Positions 50,859 to 60,405 of a stretch of 64,000 nt of DNA are shown here, piece by piece. The translations under genes and the position numbers were made by a program. The notes beneath the pieces were generated by a model. The model saw only the letters and a list, made by a program, of their open reading frames with translations. It ran no database searches and was not told the origin of the DNA. The DNA is from Elmis aenea. Its lineage: Eukaryota; Arthropoda; Insecta; Coleoptera; Elmidae. The stretch is from assembly GCA_947652605.1 (NCBI GenBank), contig OX393576.1, positions 55,342,966 to 55,406,965 on the forward strand, in the 5' to 3' direction. Numbering within the stretch: the stretch's first letter is position 1; every line of letters starts with the position of its first letter.

Positions 50859-52042
50859 CAGGGTGGTCTATTTTCGATGCCCATACAGGGTATCTCGGTT
50901 ATTATCAGAGATAGAAAAAAACTAAATACATAAACTCGATTTATTTTTTCGAGAGAAATTTATTGCCGTAAACAGATTTTTGATATCTTTTTTAATTTTC
51001 GAAATATAGCCAAAAACCGATTTTTGGCACTTTTCAAAAATGTTAAATATCTCGTTTAAACGAGAAGATAGAAAAAAACTTTAAAGACATTTTTCGCATG
51101 ATTTTTTGTGCTAAATAAGATAGCGATGTTCAATTGTTTTTTACTTATATCAATGCCGATATATTGCACCTAACTTTCTTATTTTAAATGGCAACCATAG
51201 GGAAATTATATATTTTTGAAAAACGCAAAAAATAAGCTTTCGATTCATGTCAAAGCCAACTATGGTTGTCATTTAAAATAAGAAAGTTAGGTGTAATATA
51301 TCAATATTTGTATGAGTAAAAAAAAATTGAACATCGCCTTCTTATTAAGGACAAAAAACCATGCAAAAAATGTCTGTAAAGTTTTTCTCTATCTTTTCGT
51401 TTAAGCGAGATATTTAACATTTTTGATGTCTTTTTTGATACTCGAAATTAAGCCAACACCATTTTTGGCTCTTTTCAAAAATTTTAAATATCTCGTTTAA
51501 ACGAGGAGATAGAAAAAAACTTTAAAGACATTTTTTGCATGGTTTTTTGTCCTTAATAAGATGGCGTGGTTCAATTTTTTTTTACTCATACAAATATTGA
51601 TATATTACACCTAACTTTCTTATTTTAAATGACAACCATAGTTGGTTTTGACATGAATCGAAAGCTTATTTTTTGCGCTTTTCAAAAATATATAATTTGC
51701 CTATGGTTGCCATTTAAAATAAGAAAGTTAGGTGTAATATATCGGCATTAATATGAGTAAAAAACAATTGAACATCGCTATCTTATTAAGCACAAAAAAT
51801 CATGCGAAAAATGTCTTTAAAGTTTTTTTCTATCTTCTCGTTTAAACGAGATATTTAACATTTTTGAAAAGTGCCAATAATCGGTTTTTGGCTATATTTC
51901 GAAAATTAAAAAAGATATTAAAAATCTGTTTACGGCAATAAATTTATCTCGAAAAAATAAATCGAGTTTATGTATTTACTTTTTTTCTATCTCTGATAAT
52001 AACCGAGATACCCTGTATGGGCATCGAAAATAGACCACACTG
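50859..52042. mobile_element. Palindrome-of-palindromes fold-back element, 1184 bp (family F3)
   Basis: The whole element is a long near-perfect palindrome centred at about 51450. Ends are CAGGGTGGTCTATTTTCGAT and its complement (one base differs), with TA on both sides (50857-50858 and 52043-52044). Each half holds its own palindrome: 51034-51425 centred near 51230, and 51475-51867 centred near 51671. In each, AAATATCTCGTTTAAACGAG and CTAACTTTCTTATTTTAAAT are mirrored. One segment is thus present four times in alternating orientation. No ORF of interest is present. A transcript would fold into a long double-stranded RNA. Confidence 0.9.
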
Positions 52043-52487
52043 TACTTTGACTTGTTGATTAAGTACACTTTTATTGTTTATAAAAAACATTAATTTTAGT
52101 TTGTTAACCTTTAACCACTCTGTAATTTTATGTAGGTCAAAACTGCATAATAGGGCTATAGGAATTATTTGACGCTGTTCCATGTACACCAAAATTACTA
52201 TAATGCTAGATACTTAACAGTGTGTTAGTATGAAACAAAGGTTAGTTTTTAACACGATTATTTTTATTTTAAAAATTGTAAATAAACTGCTTCTCAACTT
52301 TTTGTTAAAATATATAATTCAAAATTGTGAAATTAATAATTACGCAACTAGCAACTATAAAGATTTTAAATTGCCATTCAGGATACGAAATTACATGCAA
52401 AACTATCTGTTTTCTTAAAGGATTAAAAGTAAAACGGTCTATCAAACGAGGTTAAGAATTAGTTATTTTGACTATCTTATTATTATA

Positions 52488-52556
52488 CAGGGTGTTTCAG
52501 GAGAAAAGTAAGTTTAAGGAGCTGGTAGTATGGACCATTTTGAGTTAAAACGTTCA
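52488..52556 (+). mobile_element. Solo CAGGGTGTTTC terminus next to family F1 copy 2
   Basis: After TATTATA the sequence opens CAGGGTGTTTCAGGAGAAAA, similar to the first bases of the element at 49958 but then different. It is cut off by the fold-back element starting at 52559, so it is probably the end of an older element into which F1 copy 2 inserted. The rest of that host element was not identified. Confidence 0.45.
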
Positions 52557-52558
52557 TA

Positions 52559-53240
52559 CAGGGTGTAGACTTGGATCACGCAACATAGCAATTTCAATGG
52601 TAACTTTGTAAAAGTAGTATATTATCTCTGCTAATTATTTTAGAAAAAAAAGTGCAAACAGGTTTTTTGTAGAGAAAAAAATTCTGTATTTATAAATGTA
52701 AATAATATTAATTTTTTGTTTTCAAATAACTGAAAATTGAGAAAATTACTAAACGCGTTTTGACAAAAATCTGTAGTGCCTTGGAATTATTCTGTGACAA
52801 CCGTGACAACTGCCCATCCCAATGTCGCTTATACTGTCACTGACGCGAAATTCATTTTTAATTATACTTTATATTTTATCAAACATTTATTTTATACAAT
52901 TAGATATGTTTTCATTCCAAGAAATGATAAAAATGACAATTAAGAATAAACTTCGCGTCAAATTGACAGTATGTATAAGCGTTATTAGGATGCGCAGTTA
53001 TCATAGCATAATAATTGCAAAGCCTACAGATTTTTGTCAAGACGCGTTTAGTAATTTTCTCAATTTTTAGATATTGGAAAACAAAAAATTAATATTGATT
53101 ACATTTATAGATAAAAAATTTTTTTTTCTCTACAAAAAACCTAGTTGCACTTTTTTTCTAAAATAATTAGGAGAGATAATAGGACTTTTAAAATGTTACC
53201 ATTGAAATTGCTATGTTGCGTGATCCAAGTCTACGCCCTG
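52559..53240. mobile_element. Fold-back element, family F1 copy 2
   Basis: The element opens CAGGGTGTAGACTTGGATCA and ends with its complement, with one base difference (GCCCTG). Arms of about 300 bp share ACATAGCAATTTCAATGG, CTAATTATTTTAGAAAAAAA, AATATTAATTTTTTGTTTTC and the CTGTAGTGCCTTGGAATTAT region. The centre contains a short inverted TGACGCGAA/TTCGCGTCA pair. The left flank is TA and the right flank TT. It is clearly related to 44597-45576 but lacks the nested insert. No transposase is encoded. Confidence 0.85.
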
Positions 53241-54305
53241 TTTAAAGATGTGTCCAATGTGTTAATGGTTAGGAAGATACAGCTATTTGAATGTTAAGCT
53301 GAAGAGGCCTTACAAGAGGTCGATTTTTGCATTTACTGATTATTTAAATTACAAAACACACGAATAATTAGCAATAGTTCAAAGTTGATGGTCAAAAATT
53401 CCACCAACAACTTCAATGCACTCTCGAACTTACTTGCCAATACTACGTGTAGCTCTTAGTAACTAAATAATTTTATAAATGCTATTTAATTTTTTAAAGA
53501 TTATGTTCGTTCATATCATCAAAGTGATCTAAGGAAGGCGATAGATAATAATTTTCACTCTGTATAGTAGTGACGGTACTATGATATTCCCAGATAATCA
53601 TTAACAATTAACAATGTTATAGCTTTTCATTTATATGAATTATTCTAGGTTATTAATGTTAAGCTAAGATGCTACAAATGCTACAATTCTGCTTAACATT
53701 AACACAAATGGAAAGTTACGAATGGATTAATTATTAGAAAAGTGCAGCTCCCAATCATATTACCATGACAAGAAATTTACATGAGAACACAAATAATGCT
53801 AGCGAGGTGTTTAAATAAGAATGATTTGTTTGTAACAACTCTTTGTAACATGAACGTAAAGAATGCTTAAAGTATTTTTCAGCGACAAAAGGTGAAAAAT
53901 AACATCGCTTACAAAGCGGAAGAAAATCAATTTGAAATAAAATCGTAGCCAAGGGTAAACTATTAGGAAAAGCGGTGCAATTTTTTATCAATACAAGACA
54001 AAGACGATTTTACAAATACTAAAACACGGATGGCGCTGCTTTTTAGATTCAAGTCAGGAGCTTAGCATTTGGGGCACTTGTCTACAAAGCACTTTTATTT
54101 ATAGTTTAATGTTATTTTCAGGGAATTAAACTATGCCTTTCTGTAAGGCTAAAAATGTTGTATGTAACAGTTTAAAATATGTAATTTTATTTGTCTAATT
54201 AAACGTACTTAATTATTCACATTTTGTGTTTCCTTCAACTATTATTTGTATACAGTTTAATAGCTGTTCGTAGATTCGTTAATAGAAAAATATCCTTAAA
54301 TAATA
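53241..54305. other. AT-rich intergenic DNA, no gene seen
   Basis: About 1 kb without a recognisable gene or repeat. A minus-strand ORF around 53.8-54.0 kb has no domain I know and no support from codon use or splice sites. Confidence 0.45.
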
Positions 54306-55096
54306 TTTCGATTTTTACGTCGGCCGACGTTTTTCGGCTCCTCTCCGCCACTTTTCCTTATCTTCGGTAGGTATCTTTATCTTTGAGTTTTCTTAGATTC
54401 ATAGCTTAAACCACCCCTTACCTCCATGTTGTTTTGGTTCTTTTTCTCTTTATTCTGTAGGGTGGCGTACACTCGTAGATTTTCTTCAGCCATCTTTCCT
54501 CCGGCATCCTTTTCACATGTCTTCACCATATTAGTTGTTTCTGCTTAATTGTAACCATTATCGTTTTCTTTGCTCTCATTCTATTGCGCATTTCTTCATT
54601 GGTTACGTAGTCCACCCAAGAGACCATGCAGCTTTTCTCATGAAAGTCCATTTCCAGCGTCATTAGTTTGCTCCAATTTCTTTGTGTCAATTCCCAGGTC
54701 TCTGAGCAGTAAGTAGCGATGCTTTCAACTAGGGTATAACATGTTATGTTGATCTTTTTGGATATTCGACTACTCCACAATAGTGCATTTATTTTCAATT
54801 TCTAGGTTGGTCACGCCGTCATTCCGACAGCGATGACATTTTTAGGTTTATGCTTCTTCTAGTTTTTCTACCTTGGTTTATTTTGTGATTTATATCCTTG
54901 TTAGTTGCGTCTTTGCTTATTGTAACAACAAGGTATTTGAATTGAATCGTTTCGTTTTCAAGCGGTAAATCTTGGCGATTTCCTTCTACTACTAAGTACT
55001 TTGTATTATTAAGGTTTATTTCGAGCCCCCATTTATTAAATTCGTCTTGGAGTTTTCTACACATATAGCCTACGTAGTTTATATCATCGCTGTCCT
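54306..55096 (-). pseudogene. LINE reverse transcriptase, C-terminal part
   Basis: Read on the minus strand from the hAT junction, the frame continues through CRKLQDEFNKWGLEINLNNT and DLPLENETIQFKYL (55064-54819). After a frame change it continues through SRISKKINITCYTLVESIAT and WELTQRNWSKLMTLEMDFHE (54798-54523), the usual thumb region. The last block, ending KRRPT-stop near 54320, is typical of the end of such LINE proteins. At least two frame breaks are present. A perfect 14-bp palindrome (ACGTCGGCCGACGT, 54317-54330) covers the last codons. Confidence 0.85.
55089..55096. repeat. hAT target-site duplication, left copy (GCTGTCCT)
   Basis: The 8-bp word GCTGTCCT directly precedes the hAT end and is repeated exactly at 56825-56832 after the other end. 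Eight base pairs is the standard hAT duplication length. Confidence 0.9.
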
Positions 55097-55111
55097 CATA
55101 GGCGGCGCATC

Positions 55112-55131
55112 GGGGGGGGGGGGGGGGGGGG
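55112..55131 (+). repeat. Uninterrupted run of 20 G
   Basis: The run begins 15 bp inside the left hAT end and is followed by CTGGGGGG and by a C run at about 55148. The region could form G-quadruplex DNA. The length is likely to be unstable, and sequencing or assembly error in the exact count is possible. Confidence 0.85.
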
Positions 55132-55341
55132 CTGGGGGGTCCCAGGCCCCCCCACTTTTTTCAAATCAAAACTTCACAATCTTCAGATAATTACGAGTAT
55201 TAATAGATCAGACTAGGAAATTTTTTTCTGCACAACTTTATATAGTATAAAAATCATATATTCGTATATCGTATTTACAATTTAGCATTAGCAATTAGTG
55301 ATTTTTACATTGGTTGGTGCGTTGGGGTAGGGTACATTAAC

Positions 55342-56413
55342 AATAAGGGCATTACGACAATACGAACATTAAAGGGTCTCTCTAAAACAAGATGGACAGT
55401 AAGACAGGTTGCTGTTAAAACTGTTTTAAATTTGTTACCAGCTATAGTAGAAACACTAAAAACAATATCTGAAGATTCAAATAATCCAAAAGTGGCAGCA
55501 GAAGCTAGTGGTGCACTAAAATTAATATTAGATGAGAAGTTTATTTTTTCTTTAATTGTCTTGGAATTCATATTAAATATAACCGATTCGTTATCAAAAG
55601 AACTTCAATCAGCTTCTCTGCTGATAACCAGTGTATATCCAAAATTTAATGCAACTGTCACCACTATACTTAGTTACAGAAACGAAAAAGCGTTTAAGAC
55701 GCTTCTCGAAAAAATGAAATCTATTGGAACTCAAATCAAAAATTTGGGATTTGACCTAAATGAACTTGCTTTACCGCGGCAAAGAAAAATTCCAAAAAAA
55801 ATTGGTTTTGGAGGAAAAGAAAATTTTACATTTCAATCTGTCGAAGATCTAATACGCGTTGATATACTGTATGCAGGAATTGAACAAGTTGTTGGTAATT
55901 TGCGAAAGCGATTCTCTGAAAACGACTACGGCATGATTAATGAAATTGTGCGACTCTTAACTGATTTGAATTGTGAAATAAATTACACCGATATTGAAGT
56001 TATAAATAATTTTTACAAGTTAACTACTGATAACAACATCTTAATTAATCAAATAATTATATACTTATAGAAATATTTTACTGGCAGAAACAAACAATTT
56101 ATTAAGTATTGAGGAATGTGCGGAAAATTTTTTAAACAATGAATTAAAACAAATGTTATTTTGTGTGTGGGAACTTTTTGAAATTGTTCTTTGTTGTCCT
56201 GTGTCGTCTGCCTCAGCCGAGCGATTTTTTTCCACATTAAAAAGACTAAAAACCTATCTCAGAAGTACTATGGGCGATGAACGATTAAATGGCCTGGCTT
56301 TAATGGCTATAGAACAAGAAACTGTGGCTAACATGATTTTAAATGAATCGCATTTAGAAAAATTAATTAATAATTTTATTGCTGATAAAAACAGAAGAAT
56401 GATGTTTTTTTAA
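55342..56413 (+). pseudogene. hAT transposase C-terminal half (ZMYM1-like)
   Basis: An open frame from about 55342 has no usable Met start. It begins around LKGLSKTRWTVRQVAVK, a block typical of ZMYM1-like hAT transposases (their LKxLSDTRW motif). It continues through LPRQRKIPKKIGF and stops at 56070. The next frame resumes at once (RNILLAETNNLLSIEECAEN) and carries the dimerisation domain: CCPVSSASAERFFSTLKRLK and YLRSTMGDERLNGLALMAIE, ending at 56413. A single frame shift near 56065-56070 separates the two parts. This domain mediates hAT transposase multimerisation. The upstream catalytic half is deleted. Confidence 0.88.
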
Positions 56414-56467
56414 AGATATATTTTGTTGTTTTTTACTATTATGAAGGGTATATTCTTTGTTCTTAGT

Positions 56468-56726
56468 TTTTTAATATTTTGGAACTTTAAAAATTATTTT
56501 TGTTAAATAATATCTACTTATTTTATTTTTGTTACTTAATATGGTTTATAATAGTTTTTGATATTTTGGAGCTTCAAATATTATTTTTGTTAAATAATAC
56601 TTATTTTATTTTTCTTGCTTAATGTGGTTTATAATAAAGTGTTTGATATTTTGGAGCTTCAGATATTATTTTTGTTAAATAATGCTTATTTTATATTTTT
56701 AACTTAATGTGGTTTATTATAAAGCA
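56468..56726 (+). repeat. Three tandem copies of an 85-bp unit in the hAT 3' region
   Basis: The unit contains ATATTTTGGAGCTTCAAATA, ATTTTTGTTAAATAAT, CTTATTTTATTTTT and TTAATGTGGTTTATAATA. The first copy is the most diverged; the second and third are close to each other. It lies between the transposase stop and the right end. Confidence 0.8.
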
Positions 56727-56824
56727 CTATTAAGGTAAACCCAGATTTTTTTAAAAATAAAGTGTAGCTAATATACATGGATAAGTTGTGCCCCCCCACT
56801 TTTTTAGGTCACGCGCCGCCACTG

Positions 56825-56894
56825 GCTGTCCTTGGATATCACGTCTTGGTCGTCTGCAATAAGTAAAGTATGGAGAACCCTATCACCAACTTTT
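56825..56894 (-). pseudogene. LINE reverse transcriptase, segment with the catalytic Asp pair
   Basis: This 70-bp island lies between the hAT and the jockey insertions. On the minus strand it reads VGDRVLHTLLIADDQDVISK. IADD is this LINE's version of the (F/Y)xDD polymerase motif C. The frame enters from the segment at 57813-57873 and leaves into the segment at 54306-55096. The outer bases belong to the two target-site duplications. Confidence 0.85.
56883..56894. repeat. Jockey target-site duplication, 3' side (TCACCAACTTTT)
   Basis: The 12-bp word TCACCAACTTTT is repeated at 57813-57824. Because the next bases are the element's poly(A) tail (T on this strand), the last few T residues could belong to either. 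Confidence 0.75.
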
Positions 56895-57812
56895 TTTTTT
56901 TTTTTTTACTCCTTTTTTTCCGAGATCTGCCCTAGAGCAATAATCGGTTGATTAAACATTTTGCATTTTGGCAGCGGGACATGCTGCAATGCAAGCGAGT
57001 TGTTAGTAAACTTACATTAAAGCCCTAACAAATAATAAAATAATACGATTAATGTTAGTAATAGCGTCTAGTCTTATCTGTAGCTTATTTCTAATGGGGT
57101 GTATCGCTTCAACCGATGTGTGGTTTGGCTATTGTCTAATAGGCTGACGGCAAACGGGTTGGGATGCCGTTCCAGTCGCCTGATGTATTTGGTGCTTGTG
57201 GCCTTCACTTCTTGTAACACCGGAGGGATGTTTAGGTCATTGTGTAGAGTTTCATTTGTCACAAACCAAGCTGCGTTTGTTATTGTTCTTAGTGTTTTAG
57301 ATTGGAATCTTTGCAGAATTCCTATGTTTGAAGCACTCGCGGTTCCCCACAACTGCACACCATAGGTCCACACGGGTTTTAAGATAGTTTTGTAAATAAT
57401 TATTTTATTGTCCAACGAGAGTTTTGATTTTCTGCCGATTAGCCACAGAAGTTTATTAAATTTTAATCCTAACTGCTTCCTCTTCATAAAAATATGATGT
57501 TTCCACGTTAAGCGTCGGTCCAAGTGCATCCCTAGGTATTTAGCAGTTTCTGTTTGAGGAAGTAGTTTTCCATTTAAACTAACACTGGGGCATGTTTCTT
57601 TTCTTAATGTGAACGTCACATGCTGGGACTTAGTTTCATTAGCTTTAATGCGCCACCTTTTTAACGCAGGTACTTCACTTGTTGCCAGAATAGCCGTGTC
57701 ATCGGCAAACGTTGCCGTGATAGTATTTGACGTTGTTGGAATGTCTGCAGTGTAGACAAGGTATAGTATTGGTCCCAGTACACTGCCCTGTGGAACTCCT
57801 GTGGAACTCCTG
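56891..57812 (-). mobile_element. 5'-truncated jockey-clade LINE insertion
   Basis: The minus-strand order is a 5' junction near 57812, coding sequence of the C-terminal half of the reverse transcriptase, a stop near 57074, about 170 bp of 3' untranslated sequence, and a poly(A) tail seen as T17 at 56891-56907. A 12-bp duplication flanks it. Full jockey elements are several kilobases, so this 0.9-kb copy is strongly 5' truncated, as is usual for LINEs. The junction carries a tandem 11-bp duplication (AGGAGTTCCAC twice on the minus strand). Confidence 0.85.
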
Positions 57813-57832
57813 TCACCAACTTTTATACCCAT
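57074..57832 (-). pseudogene. Jockey reverse transcriptase fragment, chimeric at its start
   Basis: The 252-codon frame contains GVPQGSVLGPILYL (motif B region), TFADDTAILA (catalytic Asp pair), KRWRIKANETKSQHVTF, NGKLLPQTETAKYLGMHLDR and the thumb block IIYKTILKPVWTYGVQLWGT. This order is typical of jockey-clade elements. The first eight residues, MGIKVGDR, come from the host LINE, not from jockey; the fusion is created by the insertion. Between ATSEVP and KRWRIK about 20 residues present in relatives are missing, so the palm is shortened and the enzyme is probably inactive. The only Met start is the LINE-derived one. Confidence 0.85.
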
Positions 57833-57873
57833 AGTGCTGCATTTTTTAAGTTTTGGATTGATTTAGCTATATA
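57813..57873 (-). pseudogene. LINE reverse transcriptase, short segment before the jockey insertion
   Basis: On the minus strand this reads a stop, then INPKLKKCSTMGIKVGD. This matches the KKCSTMGI block that precedes the catalytic Asp motif in the same LINE family. The upstream boundary is the TA-flanked palindromic element at 57874. Confidence 0.75.
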
Positions 57874-58409
57874 CAGGGTGTGCCAGATAAAATTTCCAGC
57901 ATGGGGATCTAGCTTATTATAAGAGATCCAGGTTTGCTTAACTTAGATAAATTATTCCCAAATATGAGAGGAGCTACAATCAATTTTTAAAAGTACAAAA
58001 TTTCTTGTACTTTAGATGTTGGCACAAAATATAAAAATAATAAATTTCTTTTTTGTTTTATCCATTAGATCAATTTTATTAGTATTTTCTTGAGATTGAT
58101 GTTAATGTAGAATGTAACAGTTAGTTTAGATTTTTTTATCACTTACCATTTTCGAGATATTAACCCAATTTTTTTTTATGGGCTGCAGAGTTGGCCATGG
58201 AATAGTTAAATATACCTACTTCTTTTTCCTCATTTTAATAATATTTTACATGCTATATCTATTTTTATAAAAAAGTCACTTATTGAGCAATCTATGAAAA
58301 AAAAAGGAAAAAAAAACAACTAATTAAGTAATAACCATTTGTCTTTAAAATTTTATTGTATTGTTGTGTAATTCGATAGCCTTTGTAGCAAATTTGTTAT
58401 CATATAATT

Positions 58410-58497
58410 ATGGGCACATTTACAGCTAGTGAAAAATTTGACATGTTGAGATGTTACGTTCTTTGCCATAGAAACTGTGTAAAAACAAAAAATTGTC
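58410..58497 (+). pseudogene. HTH (DUF4817-like) N-terminal remnant, left arm
   Basis: From the ATG the frame reads MGTFTASEKFDMLRCYVLCH and then RNCVKT. The pattern is that of the N-terminal helix-turn-helix segment (DUF4817) found at the start of many insect mobile-element proteins. After about 28 residues the match stops, and the frame continues to 58631 through the palindrome centre without meaning. The mirrored copy is on the other strand at 58566-58710. Confidence 0.5.
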
Positions 58498-58565
58498 ATT
58501 CCTCCTTTATTTATTTTGGATTTTTAGTTGGTTTCTCGAAGAAACCATATTCTTTTAAATTTATT

Positions 58566-58710
58566 TCCAAATTATATCACGCGTACTTCGTTGCCTTCTC
58601 TCGGGATGCAGCTCTAAGTAGATTCGTTTAGCTTCTACACAGTTTTTATGGCAAACAATGTAGCTTCATCTAAACATGTCAAGTTTTTTGTTATTTTTAA
58701 ATGTTGCCAT
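58566..58710 (-). pseudogene. HTH (DUF4817-like) N-terminal remnant, right arm
   Basis: The minus-strand frame from an ATG at 58710 reads MATFKNNKKLDMFR, a stop, then SYIVCHKNCVEAKRIYLELH and PERRQRST. The A-x-R-x-Y and PxRRxxS positions match the conserved end of the DUF4817 helix-turn-helix segment. This copy is longer than the left-arm copy and has one internal stop. Confidence 0.55.
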
Positions 58711-59056
58711 AATGATAACAATTACTACAAAGACTATCGAATTACACAACACAACTATAAAATTCTAATAAGTGATACCGCAGACAATAATTGATACTGC
58801 CATTTGACATTTAGTTAATTGTTTTTTGTTTTTATTTTAATAGATAGTTTAAGAAAGTAGCAATAAAATTAATCTAATGAATAAAACAAAAAAGTTACAA
58901 GAAAAAAAAAACAACTGAAATACGAGATATTTTGTACATTTAAAAATTAATTGTAGCTCCTCTCATCCTTAGGAATAATTCATCTAATTTAAACAAACCA
59001 GTATCTTTTATAATAAGTGAGATCCCCATACAGGAAATGTTATCTGGGACACCCTG

Positions 59057-59615
59057 TATAATTGAAATAATAAAAAAGCAATAGACAGCATCCATGTTTT
59101 TTAAGCCTTTTGTTCTATTTACTTCGCTTGATTATTTATTGCGTACTTTCAGTATGCGTTTGCAATGATGACAGCTTTTTAACGGTATTCTCTATAGTTG
59201 TAATTTGTTTCTAAAATTTTAAAAAGTTTTTATTAGGTGCGCTATCATAAGCTTTACGTAGATCGATGACTACCAAGGGCCTTTCTCTACCACATGGTTT
59301 TTTGTTTTTTCTTGCAGTTGTTGTAGACAGAACACATTGTCTATGCAGGATCTACCTGCTCGAAAACCACTCTGTTCTTCAATGTTTTGCACCTCTAATT
59401 TTAATATTTTTTAAATTACAGTCTACAATGAACTAGTCCGACTAATACCGCTATAGTTTCCACATCCACCTTTGTTCCCCTTTTTAAAGATGTGAAATTT
59501 TAGTTTTTTTTTCATTCATCAGGAAAGCCGCCATTATGCAAAAAGCATTAATTAAATATTATTGTTATAATTTCATTTATACATTTAGTGCTATGTTTTA
59601 TTAGTCCTATTGGTT
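59057..59615 (-). pseudogene. LINE reverse transcriptase, N-terminal part
   Basis: The minus-strand sequence shows, in shifting frames, GLIKHSTKCINEIITIIF (about 59605), NGGFPDE, KKGNKGGCGNYSGIS (about 59480), VQNIEEQSGFRAGRSCIDNV (about 59390-59335), then VVIDLRKAYDSAP (about 59280-59240) with the first catalytic Asp of the palm. After further decay a TKGL block precedes the palindromic element. Several stops and at least three frame shifts are present. Sequence upstream of 59615 is not recognisable as LINE. Confidence 0.8.
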
Positions 59616-60405
59616 AACCTCCAGCTACTGACTAAAAATCGCAGACTAAAAAGGGAGGATGTGACATCATAAAGATCAAGCAGGTATCGGAAAACATTTG
59701 CGGTTTAAATCAATAATCAAGTGTGATATATTACTAAGAATCCTTCAAATGTTTGTTTAACGGATTATTTTACAAAAACAACTGGCTTCCCCAAGGGCTT
59801 TAATAATTAACGGTGGTTTAGACGTTTAGACAGCATCTAAAATGTAGAACAAAATTCGGTTGTATGTACATTAAACTAACACCCACACAGAATTTTGCTT
59901 TATATTCTCAAGTTTACAAAAACATTAATGTTATTCATTACACCAAAATACATTAACCAATTTTATGTTAACGTTTCAAGCCAGTTTCTAGTTAAATAAA
60001 ATAACACACCAACTTTATCATCATATTATTAAGACATTAGGTTTCGTTTACTTTAGTAGTTTGTTTTTGTAGCAAAACTAACTGACGTTTTATTTACGCA
60101 CAGCGGATATATTATTTTTGAATGCATTAACCTTTAACTGATGTTGAACAAGAATTATTTCTGAAGGCTTATTCTGAATTTGACTCATAACATTTACAAT
60201 GGAAATCTGAATTTATTTCGTGTGTTATTAAAGAGCAAATACTACGCGATATAAATTTATTTTGTTAGAAAAATGTTTTCATTTAAAGTGAAAAATGGTT
60301 AAAGGTTGAATGAATAATGCAAAATATTATACTTTTAAAATTTTGTGCGTTTTAAATTACGTTGCTGTTTTGACTTCAATTACAAATGATTTGCCATAAT
60401 AGATA
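59616..60405. other. AT-rich intergenic DNA, no gene seen
   Basis: No ORF, RNA gene or long inverted repeat is recognised. The upstream part of the LINE could be hidden here beyond recognition. Confidence 0.45.

Larger units (their letters stand above)
55097..56824 (+). mobile_element. hAT element (ZMYM1-like transposase type), 1728 bp, deleted
   Basis: The left end is CATAGGCGGCGCATC and the inverted right end is CAGTGGCGGCGCGTGACC, sharing a GGCGGCGC core. An exact 8-bp duplication, GCTGTCCT, flanks the element. Both ends also carry CCCCCCCACTTTTTT in the same orientation inside the tips. The interior holds the C-terminal half of a transposase. The N-terminal zinc-finger and central catalytic start are missing, so the copy is an internal-deletion product that landed inside the LINE just after its catalytic Asp motif. 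Confidence 0.9.
57874..59056. mobile_element. Palindromic TA-flanked element (family F4), 1183 bp
   Basis: Ends are CAGGGTGTGCCAGATAAAAT and the complement of CAGGGTGTCCCAGATAACAT, with TA on both sides. Arms of about 230 bp share GCATGGGGATCT, GAGAGGAGCTACAAT and TTTTGTTTTAT(C/T)CATTAGAT. Pairing resumes nearer the centre around TGTGTAATTCGATAG and CATGTTGAGATG, so most of the element is one imperfect palindrome centred near 58465. It is inserted in the LINE: joining the flanks restores the reading order. Both inner arms hold remnants of the same protein start, so it is probably an inverted duplication of the 5' part of a larger DNA transposon. Confidence 0.85.
54306..59615 (-). mobile_element. 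LINE (non-LTR retrotransposon) fossil split by three insertions
   Basis: Four minus-strand pieces (59615-59057, 57873-57813, 56894-56825, 55096-54306) read in order as one reverse-transcriptase gene when the insertions between them and one copy of each target duplication are removed. Order from the N-terminus: finger region, the DLRKAYDSAP palm motif, a TKGL block, a KKCSTMGIKVGDR block, LLIADDQD with the catalytic Asp pair, CRKLQDEFNKWGLEINL, and the C-terminal EDKEKWRRGAEKRRP block. The family resembles LINEs common in beetles and bugs; the clade is not certain. Many stops and frameshifts show it is dead. The 5' part and endonuclease are absent or unrecognised. Confidence 0.85.

Noticed and set aside
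53755..53991. Minus-strand ORF of 78 codons
   Set aside because: It is isolated, has no recognisable domain or splice signals, and is no longer than expected by chance in this AT-rich tract.
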